The notes: generated by a model not told the origin, from the sequence alone. Shown: positions 26,938 to 36,458, counted from the first letter of the stretch. The stretch: DNA of 54,263 nt from Streptomyces cahuitamycinicus (GCF_002891435.1 NZ_POUC01000010.1:1-54263), one strand, 5' to 3'. Made by a program: numbers and translations.

Positions 26938-27833
26938 GTCGCCGACGTCCCGCCAGCCGAGCGCGGCGAGCCGGAGCACCATCCGGCGTCGGTCATCGCT
27001 GCCGGTCGGGGTCTCTGTCAGCGACCTGCCGGACATGCGGTTGACCGCCGACATCAGCGACGACCACAGCTTGTGCGGCTGACAGCTGACCTGACCACCC
27101 GATGAGCCCCGACCAGGTGACAGACGTCGCCGAAAGGGTGTTCTACGACGGCAGATACCTCGACGCGAACGGCGCCCGTACCAGAGTGAGTCGCGCCACC
27201 CGGGCCGAACGTCGTCAGTCGTACCTGGCCCGCCTTGCGCCGCTCGTCAGTGAGTCGGGCCAGCGTGCAGCCGAGCCCAACCTTCGAGGATGTGGCGGCA
27301 CTCCTCCACACGGGCCCAGGCACCGGAACCGGCAGCGGTGAGTCGGGGCGTGCCCGGGCCGGGGGCGTCGCGGGCGGGCAACAGCCCCGAGCCCGCCCTC
27401 CAGACAAGCCGCCATGGAACACGACGATCCGGTCCATCCCGACCGGCTCGCTTCCCTCAACGCCACTCCCCGCGGCCCGCCGCAGCACAACCAACTCGAA
27501 CAGGACTCCTTCGCGGTCGACCACGAGAGCGCATGGGCAGTACGAGAAGATCACTCCACCCCAAGCTGGAAGACGGCGGGCGTACCGGCGGGCTCGAACG
27601 GGCGGCTGGTGAGGAACATCACCGACGCTCCCACAGGTCTCCGTGGCGGAAGTTGCGGCCCTTCGACGCCGCACCCCCTCCCTTGACCGCTCAAGTCACA
27701 TCTGCCCTGACCGGCGCGAGAGGGCAGTGCGCGTGATGCAGGACGGCCTGGCTGACCAACTTCACGACATCAAGGGCCAGTTCACGCCACCTGGACACGC
27801 TCTTCAGGTTCTCTTCAAGTCGAAACCTTGAGT
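26938..27833. other. Region without a supported gene
   Basis: About 0.9 kb carries only overlapping arginine- and proline-rich frames on both strands, as expected from non-coding high-GC DNA. Confidence 0.4.
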
Positions 27834-27862
27834 TAACCCTGCAAAGGGATTTTGCAGGGTTA
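27834..27862. terminator. Perfect 12-bp hairpin with T-rich tail
   Basis: Arms TAACCCTGCAAA (27834-27845) and TTTGCAGGGTTA (27851-27862) flank a 5-nt loop and are followed by TTGTGTTTCTT on the plus strand. It is an intrinsic-type terminator, but no intact plus-strand gene precedes it, so it probably marks the end of a lost gene. Confidence 0.75.
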
Positions 27863-27934
27863 TTGTGTTTCTTGGCTGATCATTGACCAAGCGTTGGCAT
27901 GCGCTAGAACCGTGAATTACCTGGAGGGAGGCTC

Positions 27935-28336
27935 ATGTTCCGAGGTGTGACACCCCGGACCGTGGTGTCGCTCCTGGCCGCAGTCCTGCTCGGCCTTCAG
28001 GTTTTCGTGTCCACCGCATCCTTCGCATCCGCGCACACGGCCCGTCACGCCGCGGCCAAGAGCCAGCCCGGAATCAAGCCCTCCGGGAAGGCGCTGCGGT
28101 ACGAGATCGCCACCTGCCGGGACGCCGGCCGCCACGGGGACCCGACCGGTCCCCTGGGCACCGGCGACCGGCACCGCACTGCCGCCGACTGCGCGCCCGA
28201 AACACCGGACCGTCCACGCCTGAGGCAGGGGGCCTCGAAGATGGGCGAGCCGGGCACACCCCGTACCGCGCACCACAGCACGTCGACATCCTCGACATCC
28301 CACTGTCCGGCGGCACTTCAGGTGTTCCGCTGCTGA
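27935..28336 (+). CDS. Small secreted protein upstream of carbonic anhydrase
   Basis: The 133-residue product starts with a clear signal peptide (TVVSLLAAVLLGLQVFVSTA, probable cleavage after ASA-like residues near 32) followed by a polar, Pro/Thr/His-rich chain with four cysteines (CRDAG, CAPET, HCPAA and the terminal C). The ATG at 27935 has GGAGGGAG at good spacing. It lies 81 bp before the carbonic anhydrase on the same strand. Histidines and cysteines could bind metal, but no family is recognised. Confidence 0.65.
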   Translation: MFRGVTPRTVVSLLAAVLLGLQVFVSTASFASAHTARHAAAKSQPGIKPSGKALRYEIATCRDAGRHGDPTGPLGTGDRHRTAADCAPETPDRPRLRQGASKMGEPGTPRTAHHSTSTSSTSHCPAALQVFRC

Positions 28337-28417
28337 CCAGCAGAGCAGCCCCCCACACACACCTGTCCTTGCCCGTCCGACGCGCCGCTACGGCGCGCCA
28401 GGAGGAGTCACCACATC

Positions 28418-28999
28418 ATGCAGCCCCTCATCGACAACGCCCGCACGTTCGGACAGCGCCCTGAGGAGTTCGCCAAACTGGCCGAAGGCCAGTCGCCCGA
28501 GGTCCTGTTCATCACCTGCGCCGACTCCCGGGTCGTACCGGCCCTGATCACCGGCGCCCGCCCCGGCCAGCTCTTCGAGCTGCGCACCGCGGGCAACATC
28601 GTCCCGCCATACGCCTCCGAGCGCCCCACCAGCGAGGCGGCCACCATCGAGTACGCCGTGGAGGTCCTCGGCGTGCAGCACATCGTGGTCTGCGGCCACT
28701 CGCACTGCGGCGCCGTGGGCGCCGTGGTGCGCGGCGACGACCTCGACGCCGTCCCCGCCGTGCGGGACTGGCTCGCGCACGCCGCGGACGAGCCCAAGTG
28801 CTCCGACAAGGCCGACCCGACAGTCGCCGAGGCGGTGCAGCACCACGTCCTGACACAGCTGCTGCGGCTGCGCTCCTACCCCTGCATCGACAAGCGCCTG
28901 CAGGCGGGCCAGCTCAGCCTGCACGGCTGGTACTACGAGGTGCACACCGGGGCCGTGCGCGAACACCGCGCGGCGACCGACACGTTCGAGGCGCTGTGA
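28418..28999 (+). CDS. Beta-class carbonic anhydrase
   Basis: This enzyme interconverts CO2 and bicarbonate. The 193-residue protein has the beta-class zinc site: Cys 34, Asp 36 and Arg 38 in CADSR, then His 94 and Cys 97 in GHSHCGA. The length is normal. The start follows AGGAGGAG. It is followed after 8 nt by a SulP transporter, a known pairing in which the hydratase and a bicarbonate or sulphate transporter work together at the membrane. Supply of bicarbonate for carboxylases or pH control is the likely role. Confidence 0.95.
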   Translation: MQPLIDNARTFGQRPEEFAKLAEGQSPEVLFITCADSRVVPALITGARPGQLFELRTAGNIVPPYASERPTSEAATIEYAVEVLGVQHIVVCGHSHCGAVGAVVRGDDLDAVPAVRDWLAHAADEPKCSDKADPTVAEAVQHHVLTQLLRLRSYPCIDKRLQAGQLSLHGWYYEVHTGAVREHRAATDTFEAL

Positions 29000-29007
29000 G
29001 GGACACC

Positions 29008-30495
29008 ATGACTGTGATGTCGAGGTTCCCTTACCTCCGGCAGGACTTCGCCGCGTCCATCGTCGTCTTCCTGGTCGCCGTGCCGCTGTGCGTCGGTGTG
29101 GCGGTCGCCTCCGGTGTGCCTGCGGAACTGGGCCTGGTCACCGGCATCGTGGGCGGGCAGGTCACCGGGCTGATGCGCGGCAGCAGTCTTCAGGTGTCCG
29201 GCCCGGCGGCGGGCCTGACCGTGCTGGTCTTCGAGGCCGTCAGCGAATTCGGAGTGGCCGCGCTCGGCTTGATCGTGCTGATGGCCGGGCTGCTCCAGCT
29301 GGCCATGGGCTACTTCGGGATCGGCCGCTGGTTCCGGGCGATATCCGTCGCCGTCGTCGAGGGCATGCTCTGCGGCATCGGTTTGGTGATCATCGCCGGC
29401 CAGATCTACGCGGCGGCGGGCCTGAAGGCGCCGGAGACCGGGATCGGCAAGATCGTGGGCCTGCCCGGGGCGTTCACCGACGCGTTCGGCAGCACCAAGG
29501 CCCTGACCTCACTCGCGATCGGCGCGGGCACCGTCGCCGTCATCGTGCTGTGGAAGAAGCTGCCGAAGGCCGTGCAGTCCGTGCCCGGCGCCCTCGCGGC
29601 GGTACTGCTGGCCACTCTCTCCTCGCTCGCCTTCAGCCTGCCCGTCGCCACGGTCAAGGTGGAGGGTCTGCTCGGCGTCATTCAGCCGCCCGGAGCCGAC
29701 GCCTTCGGGGAGCTCGCCAGCCCGGCCCTCTGGGGCACCATCATCGCCTTCGCGCTGATCGCCTCGGCCGAGTCGCTGTTCAGCGCTGCGGCGGTGGACC
29801 GGCTGCACGACGGTCCGCGCACTCAGTACGACAAGGAGATGATCGCCCAGGGCGCGGGCAACACGGTGTGCGGTCTGCTCGGCGCGCTGCCGATGACCGC
29901 CGTGATCGTGCGCAGCTCCGCGAACGTCCAGGCGGGCGCGAAGACGAAGGCGTCACGGGTGCTGCACGGTGTGTGGCTTCTGCTGTTCGCCGCCGCGCTG
30001 CCCTCTGCGCTGGCGCTGATCCCGCTGCCCGCCCTGGCCGGCATCCTGGTGCACGCGGGCTGGAAACTCATCCCGTTCCGCCAGGTCGCGGAGCTGTGGC
30101 GGGGGCACAGGGGTGAGGCACTGATCCTCATCGTCACCGCCGTGTCGATCGTCGCGGTCAACATGTTCGAGGGGGTACTCATCGGCCTGGCTCTTGCGGT
30201 AGTCAAGACCGCCTGGGAGGCGTCGCACCTGAAGACCGAGGTCATAGACAAGGGCACCGGGCCGATCCAGGTGTACCTGTCGGGCAACGCGACGTTCCTG
30301 CGGCTGCCGAAGATACTCGACAGCCTGGAGGCCCTTCCGCAGGACCGGCCGATCGAGGTGGACCTGTCCGGGCTGCACCACCTCGACCACGCCTGCCGCA
30401 CGGCCCTGGAGAACTGGGCCGAGCGACACAGCGCACCCGACACCGACCCAGTGAAGGTCACGACCGCCGAACCGATGGAGGCCACGACGCCATGA
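29008..30495 (+). CDS. SulP-family anion (bicarbonate/sulphate) transporter
   Basis: The 495-residue membrane protein has the SulP core of many helices: DFAASIVVFLVAVPLCVGVA, the TGLMRGSSLQVSGPAAGLTV repeat motif, and ESLFSAAAVDRLHDG in the second half. A C-terminal STAS-like region follows from about residue 410 (PIQVYLSGNATFLRLPKILD, VDLSGLHHLDHAC). The start is 8 nt after the carbonic anhydrase stop. Coupling to that enzyme suggests bicarbonate as substrate, though sulphate cannot be excluded. A hairpin terminator follows. Confidence 0.92.
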   Translation: MTVMSRFPYLRQDFAASIVVFLVAVPLCVGVAVASGVPAELGLVTGIVGGQVTGLMRGSSLQVSGPAAGLTVLVFEAVSEFGVAALGLIVLMAGLLQLAMGYFGIGRWFRAISVAVVEGMLCGIGLVIIAGQIYAAAGLKAPETGIGKIVGLPGAFTDAFGSTKALTSLAIGAGTVAVIVLWKKLPKAVQSVPGALAAVLLATLSSLAFSLPVATVKVEGLLGVIQPPGADAFGELASPALWGTIIAFALIASAESLFSAAAVDRLHDGPRTQYDKEMIAQGAGNTVCGLLGALPMTAVIVRSSANVQAGAKTKASRVLHGVWLLLFAAALPSALALIPLPALAGILVHAGWKLIPFRQVAELWRGHRGEALILIVTAVSIVAVNMFEGVLIGLALAVVKTAWEASHLKTEVIDKGTGPIQVYLSGNATFLRLPKILDSLEALPQDRPIEVDLSGLHHLDHACRTALENWAERHSAPDTDPVKVTTAEPMEATTP

Positions 30496-30518
30496 GGATC
30501 TCGCCGTAGGGATCTGCC

Positions 30519-30552
30519 GCCCGGCGGAGGCGCAGTCAAGCCTCCGCCGGGC
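30519..30552. terminator. Hairpin terminator after SulP gene
   Basis: Perfect 13-bp arms GCCCGGCGGAGGC (30519-30531) and GCCTCCGCCGGGC (30540-30552) with an 8-nt loop lie 24 nt after the transporter stop. Confidence 0.8.
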
Positions 30553-31446
30553 ATATCTGCACCTTTTGGTCATGGGCTACCTGGCCCTCGGCTTGCTCTT
30601 CCTGTTGACAGAACCCGAGCAGTTGAGCGGAACCGACCGTCGCCGCATGAGACGCGGCTGGCCCGGCCCTGTCCGCCAGGTGGTCCTGATCGCGATCGCG
30701 TACCTCGGCGGCCGGTTCCCGGCTCGGCCAGCCCTACCGCGAACCACGTCCGCGCGAAGCTCAAGGACGACGTCCGCTTCGTGCCGGAAGGCAGCCTTGC
30801 GACGTTTGCATCGAGTCGGCCATCGTCTACGCCACGGGCAAGATTCCGAGCCTCCTTCGGCCCGCCGGGGTGACGTGCGAAACCTCGTGTGCGGCGCCAG
30901 GCTGCCCGCTCGCGGTCAACTCGACGAGCCGCGTGTGTGTGCCGCCAACCTGACCATCCGGAGCGTGCGCAAACCTGCTCGAGCAACGCAGTCTGAGTCA
31001 GCGGAGGAGCAGCAGGGCCGCCGTGCCTTGGGAGAAATCTGGGAGAAGATCTTCTCCCAAAGCCCCCGCGGCAACACCCGAGACTGACCACCATCAACGC
31101 TCTGACCTGCGTACATTCCAGCCGCAGCAGGTAGGCGACATGATCGGACCTCATTCGAGGCGAAGAGGTCGTGGGTTCTATCCGCCACCCCGGCAGTGAG
31201 TGGCGCTCCGACCACACACGCCTACCAACGCAGAGTCCGGCATGTCTCGTCTTCTTCCGATTCCGAGGCATGCCGCCGTCCGAGGGCTACTGTCCAGACC
31301 CGGCGGCGCTGTGTAGCGCCCGCCTGGCCGACTACGCACAGGTCATCACCGCCGGCCTGCCCGAACTTCGCGCAGCGCACAGCTACCAGGGCGGCAACGG
31401 CAGCTGATCTGCCCGACGCTGAAGCGGGTCGGCGATACTCGTCCCT
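30553..31446. other. Region without a supported gene
   Basis: About 0.9 kb shows only short frames with no conserved motifs. GGGAGAAATCTGGGAGAAG near 31030 is a short imperfect tandem repeat. It precedes the toxin fragment and attachment copy B. Confidence 0.4.
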
Positions 31447-31545
31447 CTGCCCGAATTGATCTACAGCCCCCACTCCGCCTCTGATCGCACCCAAGGCATC
31501 GAGGACCTGCGCCTGCTCTTCAGCTGGCAACCAGTTGACGATGTC
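31447..31545 (+). pseudogene. vapC: VapC toxin fragment
   Basis: Thirty-three codons read LPELIYSPHSASDRTQGIED, then LRLLFSWQPVDDV. They align with residues of the intact VapC at 13180 (RSAADRTQGIEDLRLLFGRV). Catalytic residues on either side are missing. It lies 620 bp before attachment copy B, echoing the vapBC position before copy A. Confidence 0.75.
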
Positions 31546-31625
31546 CGCGGCGGGTGACAGGGGAGGACCTCGCCCGGCGGGCATCGGCCTGCCGCCCGAG
31601 GACGGTGGCCCGGGGGCTTGTAGGC

Positions 31626-31672
31626 CACTCCCGCTGCCCCGGACGTGGAGACGGACCGGGGCAGCGGGAGTG
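31626..31672. terminator. Perfect 17-bp inverted repeat
   Basis: CACTCCCGCTGCCCCGG (31626-31642) pairs with 31656-31672 around a 13-nt loop. It is terminator-like, but there is no intact gene on either side. Confidence 0.6.
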
Positions 31673-32167
31673 AGGGGATACGCGGCCAGAACTCATGGAT
31701 TTGGGCCGTCGCTGAGGGCTATTGCCAAGAGCATCTCGTCAGCCACAGCTCCGCTGCCCGCGAGCAGATGACAGCGCTCCGTTCGTCCGCCTACACCCGG
31801 ACGCCCACCCTGTCGGGGCCGACCCCCGGCGCTTGGCACACCAGTCAGACCTCCTACGGCACACCACGCCCCGTCACCGCCGCCTGCCGGATCTGCCGCC
31901 TCGTTCTCCAACACGCCTCCGCGGTGACCGTGGCGCGACCACTCGTACGCAGACGCAACGCCGCTTCAGCAGCGCAACTCCGTACCAGAGGAGCCACGCG
32001 GAGTGGCTCCGCCGGCAGCGTTTGCCTACCCTCGGGGGTTCCGTGCCCTCCGCGTGCCCATGAAGACGGGGAACAGCGGTCAACAGCGGTGCAATACGAC
32101 CCGCACGACCACCCCAGGGACCAGGTATCTGCACTGGTCAGAGACATGAGCCCGCCCAAGCGCCGTC
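31673..32167. other. Element-end region upstream of attachment copy B
   Basis: No gene is supported. Bases 32071-32092, with AACAGCGGTCAACAGCGGTGC, repeat part of the module found before copies A and D, so this is the inner end of another element copy. Confidence 0.45.
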
Positions 32168-32243
32168 GCTTCCCAAGCTGAGAGCGCGAGTTCGATTCTC
32201 GTCACCCGCTCCACGAAGAAGGCCCAGGTCAGAGACCTGGGCC
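32168..32243 (+). repeat. Attachment copy B: 3' tRNA-Gly(CCC) fragment plus hairpin
   Basis: Bases 32168-32213 match copy A over the anticodon loop, T-arm and CCA end. The hairpin that follows (32221-32243, GGCCCAGGTC against GACCTGGGCC, then GTTTTGCTG) differs from copy A and matches copy E. The integrase stop codon lies 50 nt after the CCA. Confidence 0.8.
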
Positions 32244-32262
32244 GTTTTGCTGTGCGCTGCGA

Positions 32263-32626
32263 TCACTGGCCGCGCGCCAGATCCGTGCCAGAACGCTCCT
32301 CGGCAGCCTTCTGGGTAGCCTCCTCCCGAGCCTTCCGGACAGTGGCTTCAAGGCCGGCGGCAACCTCCTCCCGGTGGCGTGGAGAGCGTGTGCCCGGTGT
32401 GCCGGAGGTCGTGAAACCGGAAGTGCTCGGGCAGGCCGACGGTCTCACGCGCCTTTCGCCACGTCCGCCCGGAGGTGCTGCGCCGGAAGGGAGCGCCCTT
32501 CTTCCCGTCCCGCTGACCCGGCCCGCCGTCGTGTCTCCTGAAAGGGACCGGGGTGTCGATCCGCTCCCGGCCCGAGGAGGTCTTCAGGCCGCCAGCAACT
32601 TTGTACGCCGCCGTGTCGCCGTTCCG
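32263..32626 (-). pseudogene. int: Tyrosine integrase remnant next to attachment copy B
   Basis: The upstream frame carries TWRKARETVGLPEHFRFHDL and RHTGHTLST, the H-x-L-R-H box of tyrosine recombinases. A deletion and frame change follow, and the other frame ends with REEVAAGLEATVRKAREEAT, QKAAEERSGTDLARG and stop. The segment with the catalytic tyrosine is gone. The 5' part is removed by the IS21 element starting at 32627. Position and orientation match integrases that sit with their 3' end beside the tRNA site, so this was the integrase of an element extending to the right. Confidence 0.82.
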
Positions 32627-32705
32627 TGAACCGTGACCCCCAATCGGTCGATGAAAAGTGACCCCTTCCGTGATCAAGTGATCAGTCTGGCTCCATGGGA
32701 GTCAG

Positions 32706-33950
32706 GTGGAAGAGGTGATCGGTGTGGAGGACTGGGCTGAGATCCGGCGGCTCCACCGTGCGGAGGGCATGTCGATCAAGGGGATCGCGCGGCATCTGGG
32801 GATCGCCCGGAACACCGTGCGGCGGGCTGTGGCCAGCGATGATCCGCCGAAGTATCGGCGGGCGCCGAGGGGCTCGATCGTGGACGCGGTGGAACCGGCG
32901 ATCCGCGAGCTGCTGGCCCAGTACCCGCGGATGCCCGCGACTGTGATCGCTGAGCGGATCGGGTGGGAACGCTCGTTGTCGGTGCTGAAGCGGCGGGTGC
33001 GCGAACTGCGTCCGGTCTATCTGCCGGCGGACCCGGTCTCGCGGACGGCGTATCAGCCGGGCGAGCTGGCGCAGTGCGATCTATGGTTCCCGCCGGTGGA
33101 CATCCCGCTGGGTTTCGGGCAGACCGGGCGGCCGCCGGTGCTGGTGATGGTGGCCGGGTACTCGCGGATGATCACCGCGCGGATGCTGCCGTCGAGGCAG
33201 GCCGCCGACCTGGTGAGCGGGCACTGGGACCTGCTGTCCGGCTGGGACGCGGTGCCGAGGGCACTGGTCTGGGACAACGAAGCGGCCATCGGCCGCCGCC
33301 GCGAGGGGCGGGGCGTTCTCGGGCATGAGTTCGCCGCGCTGGCCGGGCTGCTGGCCTGCAAGGTGATCCTGTGCAGGCCCCGCGACCCGGAGGCCAAGGG
33401 TCTGGTCGAGCGGGCCAACGGCTACCTGGAGACGTCGTTCCTGCCCGGCAGGGTGTTCGCCTCTCCGGGCGACTTCAACACGCAGGTGGGCTCGTGGCTT
33501 GAGGTCGCCAACCGGCGGGTGCACCGCACCCTTGAGGCCCGCCCGGCAGAACGGTGGGAGGCCGACCGGGCCGCGATGCTGCCGCTGCCGCCGACCGCAC
33601 CGCCGCGCTGGTGGCAGACCTCGGCGCGGATCGGCCGGGACCACTACATCCGTCTGGACACCTGCGACTATTCCGTGCACCCGGCCGCGATCGGAAGGAT
33701 CGTGCGGATCGAGGCGGACACCGAGACGGTGCGGGCTCATCTGGACGGCCGCCTGGTCGCGGAGCATGCGCGCTGCTGGGCCCGCCACCAGACGCTCACC
33801 GACCCGGAGCATGCCGATGCCGCCACGGCGATGCGCAGCCAGTACCGCCAGACCGGGGCCCAAGCCGCGGCGGTGGAGGTCGCACAGCCGGATCTGCCGG
33901 CCTACGACCGCGTCTTCCAGCTGATCGAGGGCGGCGGAGGAGAGGAGTGA
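32706..33950 (+). CDS. istA: IS21 transposase IstA
   Basis: The 414-residue protein has an N-terminal helix-turn-helix (GMSIKGIARHLGIARNTVRR) and a DDE integrase core with CDLWFPPVDIPLG, VWDNEAAIG and RPRDPEAKGLVERANGYLE supplying the three acidic residues. A C-terminal beta-barrel-like region (HYIRLDTCDYSVHPAAIGRI) follows. It joins and cuts the element ends. The GTG start is the first in-frame choice with a purine-rich site. It is 4 nt before istB. Confidence 0.93.
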   Translation: MEEVIGVEDWAEIRRLHRAEGMSIKGIARHLGIARNTVRRAVASDDPPKYRRAPRGSIVDAVEPAIRELLAQYPRMPATVIAERIGWERSLSVLKRRVRELRPVYLPADPVSRTAYQPGELAQCDLWFPPVDIPLGFGQTGRPPVLVMVAGYSRMITARMLPSRQAADLVSGHWDLLSGWDAVPRALVWDNEAAIGRRREGRGVLGHEFAALAGLLACKVILCRPRDPEAKGLVERANGYLETSFLPGRVFASPGDFNTQVGSWLEVANRRVHRTLEARPAERWEADRAAMLPLPPTAPPRWWQTSARIGRDHYIRLDTCDYSVHPAAIGRIVRIEADTETVRAHLDGRLVAEHARCWARHQTLTDPEHADAATAMRSQYRQTGAQAAAVEVAQPDLPAYDRVFQLIEGGGGEE

Positions 33951-33954
33951 CACC

Positions 33955-34743
33955 ATGGCCACCCGCACCACCCCATCCCGGGACGTGGCTGCCGAACTGG
34001 CCTTCCTCAGCCGTGCGTTGAAGGCACCGGCTCTGCTGGATGCTGCTGACCGGCTCGCCGAACGCGCTACCGCCGAGTCCTGGACGCATCAGGAGTATCT
34101 GGCCGCCTGCCTGCAGCGCGAGGTTGCTGCCCGCGAGGCGCATGGCGGCGAGGGCCGCATCCGCGCGGCCCGTTTCCCCGCCCGCAAGACCTTGGAGGAG
34201 TTCGACTTTGCTCACCTGCGTGGCCTGAAACGGGAGGCGGTGGCGCATCTGGGCACCCTGGACTTCATCACCGGCAAGGAGAACGTGGTCTTCCTCGGCC
34301 CGCCCGGCACTGGCAAGACCCACCTGGCCATCGCCCTGGGCATCCGCGCCTGCCAGGCCGGGCACCGCGTCGCGTTCGCCACCGCCTCGCAGTGGGTCGA
34401 CCGCCTGGCCGCCGCCCACACCGCAGGCAAGCTCCAGGACGAACTGCAGCGTCTCGCGCGCGTCCCCGTTCTGGTGATCGATGAGGTCGGCTACATCCCG
34501 TTCGAACCGGAAGCGGCGAACCTGTTCTTCCAGCTGATCTCCGGTCGCTACGAACGCGCGTCCGTGATCGTGACCAGCAACAAGCCGTTCGGACGCTGGG
34601 GAGAGGTCTTCGGAGACGACACCGTGGCTGCCGCCATGATCGACCGTCTCGTCCATCACGCCGATGTGCTCTCCTTGAAGGGAGACTCCTACCGGCTCAA
34701 GGACCGTGACATCGGCCGCACACCGAGCGCGGCAACCGGGTGA
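33955..34743 (+). CDS. istB: IS21 helper ATPase IstB
   Basis: The 262-residue AAA+ ATPase has Walker A GPPGTGKT at residues 115-122, Walker B VLVIDEVGYIPF near 173, and sensor-type SVIVTSNKPFGRWGEVFGDD. It assists IstA in target selection. It starts 4 nt after istA within the same transcript. Length is normal for the family, and no defects are seen. Confidence 0.95.
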   Translation: MATRTTPSRDVAAELAFLSRALKAPALLDAADRLAERATAESWTHQEYLAACLQREVAAREAHGGEGRIRAARFPARKTLEEFDFAHLRGLKREAVAHLGTLDFITGKENVVFLGPPGTGKTHLAIALGIRACQAGHRVAFATASQWVDRLAAAHTAGKLQDELQRLARVPVLVIDEVGYIPFEPEAANLFFQLISGRYERASVIVTSNKPFGRWGEVFGDDTVAAAMIDRLVHHADVLSLKGDSYRLKDRDIGRTPSAATG

Positions 34744-35042
34744 ACAACTACACACGGGGTCAAAATTCACCGACCCCAAAGGGGTCCAGGTTCAGAGGCC
34801 GCCGACACGCCGGCGGCGGGACGGCTTGGGGGCGGAGCCGTCGCGGGCAGGGAGAGGCCACCTGGTCGGGGCTCACGGCGGTTTTCGCCGCCGGGGGGCG
34901 CCGACAGCGTCGCACCGGAGCGGAACCCGGTCGGCCTGTGGCGGAGGTGCGGATCAGTCGCAGGGATCGCGGGGCCCCCGGCGGGAACGGGGGAAGAGTT
35001 CCACCGGGGGTTGTCGATGCCGGCCTCGGGCCGGCCGTCCGC

Positions 35043-35180
35043 CTACTCAGGCCTCTTGACCGGGCCGAGCGCGGTCATGAGGAGGTACGTCGCGTAGCCG
35101 TCGCCGCTCAGTTCGAAGGCGCCCGGTCCCGCTTGCCGCCATGCCGACAGCGACGCGGCCGCGCCGTCGAAGAGCGGCCG
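35043..35180 (-). pseudogene. In-frame, truncated DUF1080-like extension of ThuA gene
   Basis: Immediately after the ThuA amber stop (35181-35183) the same frame continues for 45 codons, RPLFDGAAASLSAWRQAGPG then AFELSGDGYATYL, to a stop at 35043. The start resembles the LFDG-x-W opening of 3-keto-disaccharide hydrolase (DUF1080) domains, which occur fused behind ThuA domains. The rest of that domain is missing. Confidence 0.55.
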
Positions 35181-35963
35181 CTAGCCGTTCTCCGGCCGGC
35201 AGTCCGCCTCGACGGCGCCGGTGGCCCACTCGATTCCGCCCAACAGGTGCTGACGGACGGCGGGTTCGGCGAAGGACTCCTTGCTGTGGCCGACGCCGGT
35301 GTAGAAGGAGCGGCCTCCCTGGTAGTTCTGGCACCAGGCGATCGGATGGTCGCCCTTCATGGTGCCGCCCCAGTACGAGGACTCGTCCAGGGAGGCCAGG
35401 ACGCGGACCCGTTCCCGGGGGTTCGAGCGGAAGTTGTACCACTCGTCCGTGCGGTTCCAGGTGGTGGGCAGGTCAGCGGTCGCCGGGTGGGCGCGGTCCT
35501 CGACGTGCACCGTGGCACGCATCGGCCACCACGGATGCGACTCGAAGTAGGCACCGACGAGCCCGCCGTAGAACGCCCAGTCGTACTCGGTGTCGGCGGC
35601 CGCGTGGACGCCGACGTAGCCCCCGCCACTGCGGATGTAGCCCTCGAAGGCCGTCTCCTGGGCGGCGTTCAGGACGTCACCGGTCGTCGACAGGAACACG
35701 ACCGCGTCGTAGCGCCCGAGGTTGTCGGCCGTGAAGGCTCCGGCGTCCTCCGTCGCGTCAACCGTGAAGCCGCCCGTCTCGCCGAGCTGTTTCACCGCCG
35801 CGATGCCGGCGGAGACCGAGCCGTGGCGGAAGCCGGCCGTCTTGGAGAACACCAGCACCCTTGTGCCGTCCTGCTTCGCCTGTGACACGGCCGGTCCCGA
35901 GACGCAGCCCAGGAGCACGGCCGCTCCGACGACTGATGTTGTCAGTCGGTTGATCGATCGCAT
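35181..35963 (-). CDS. Exported ThuA-domain protein
   Basis: The 260-residue protein has a signal peptide (TTSVVGAAVLLGCVSGPAVS; the Cys could make it a lipoprotein) and a ThuA fold. It contains RVLVFSKTAGFRHGSV, YDAVVFLSTTGDVLN, GGGYVGVHAAADTEYDW, FESHPWWPMRATVHVEDRAH, TDEWYNF, HPIAWCQNYQGGRSFYTGVG and the final HLLGGIEWA. ThuA is a class I amidotransferase-like fold tied to trehalose or other sugar use. It stops at an amber codon that seems to interrupt a longer fusion. The start at 35963 follows AGAGGG. Confidence 0.88.
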   Translation of the reverse strand: MRSINRLTTSVVGAAVLLGCVSGPAVSQAKQDGTRVLVFSKTAGFRHGSVSAGIAAVKQLGETGGFTVDATEDAGAFTADNLGRYDAVVFLSTTGDVLNAAQETAFEGYIRSGGGYVGVHAAADTEYDWAFYGGLVGAYFESHPWWPMRATVHVEDRAHPATADLPTTWNRTDEWYNFRSNPRERVRVLASLDESSYWGGTMKGDHPIAWCQNYQGGRSFYTGVGHSKESFAEPAVRQHLLGGIEWATGAVEADCRPENG

Positions 35964-36458
35964 GCTGTGTATGTCCCTCTCATCCGGTGGTGAATGTGAA
36001 GTCGAGTGGCGACCTCTGCGTACTCGCTCCGAGCTACGCGACGGTGATCACGCCCATACGGGCCAGACGGTGAGGTTCTCCAGCTGCGTGGGCCCCCCGG
36101 CGGGAAACCTGGCCGGTTCGATGCCCGGGAACACGACGCCCTCGCCCCAGCCCGGCTCCGCCGCTGCCGGCCGGGGCGGTGGCGGGCCGCCTGGCATGGT
36201 TACCGTCGTCACGCGTCCGGCAGCCAGGGTGCGAGTGCGGTGTCGACCGCGCGGACGGCCGTTTCGCTGTCGAGTCGCGCGCCGAGAATGAAATGCCAGA
36301 ACGGCAGGGAGCCGAGGGAACCGGGTGACACTGGATTGGATCGCTGAGCGTTCACCTGGGTCGGGGCGATCACCGGCGGCACACGTAGCGCGTCCGCCTC
36401 GGTCCGCTGCTACAGCTGTCGCGTTGTCGCGCGGCCCTGCGGAGTGTCTGGCCGCAGT
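35964..36458. other. Region without a supported intact gene
   Basis: On the minus strand, around 36218-36330, a short frame reads LPFWHFILGARLDSETAVRA and ends WLPDA. It resembles the end of a regulator but is too short to assign. Nothing else is clear. Confidence 0.35.

Larger units (their letters stand above)
32627..34794. mobile_element. IS21-family insertion sequence
   Basis: The 2.2-kb element holds istA and istB between imperfect inverted ends: TGAACC-TG-ACCCC...GTGACCCC at the left and its complement ending GGGGTCCAGGTTCA at the right. An internal GGGGTCA-type repeat is present at both ends. I find no matching target duplication (left flank GTTCCG, right flank GAGGCC), so a deletion probably followed insertion. 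Both genes look intact, so it may be active. Confidence 0.85.
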
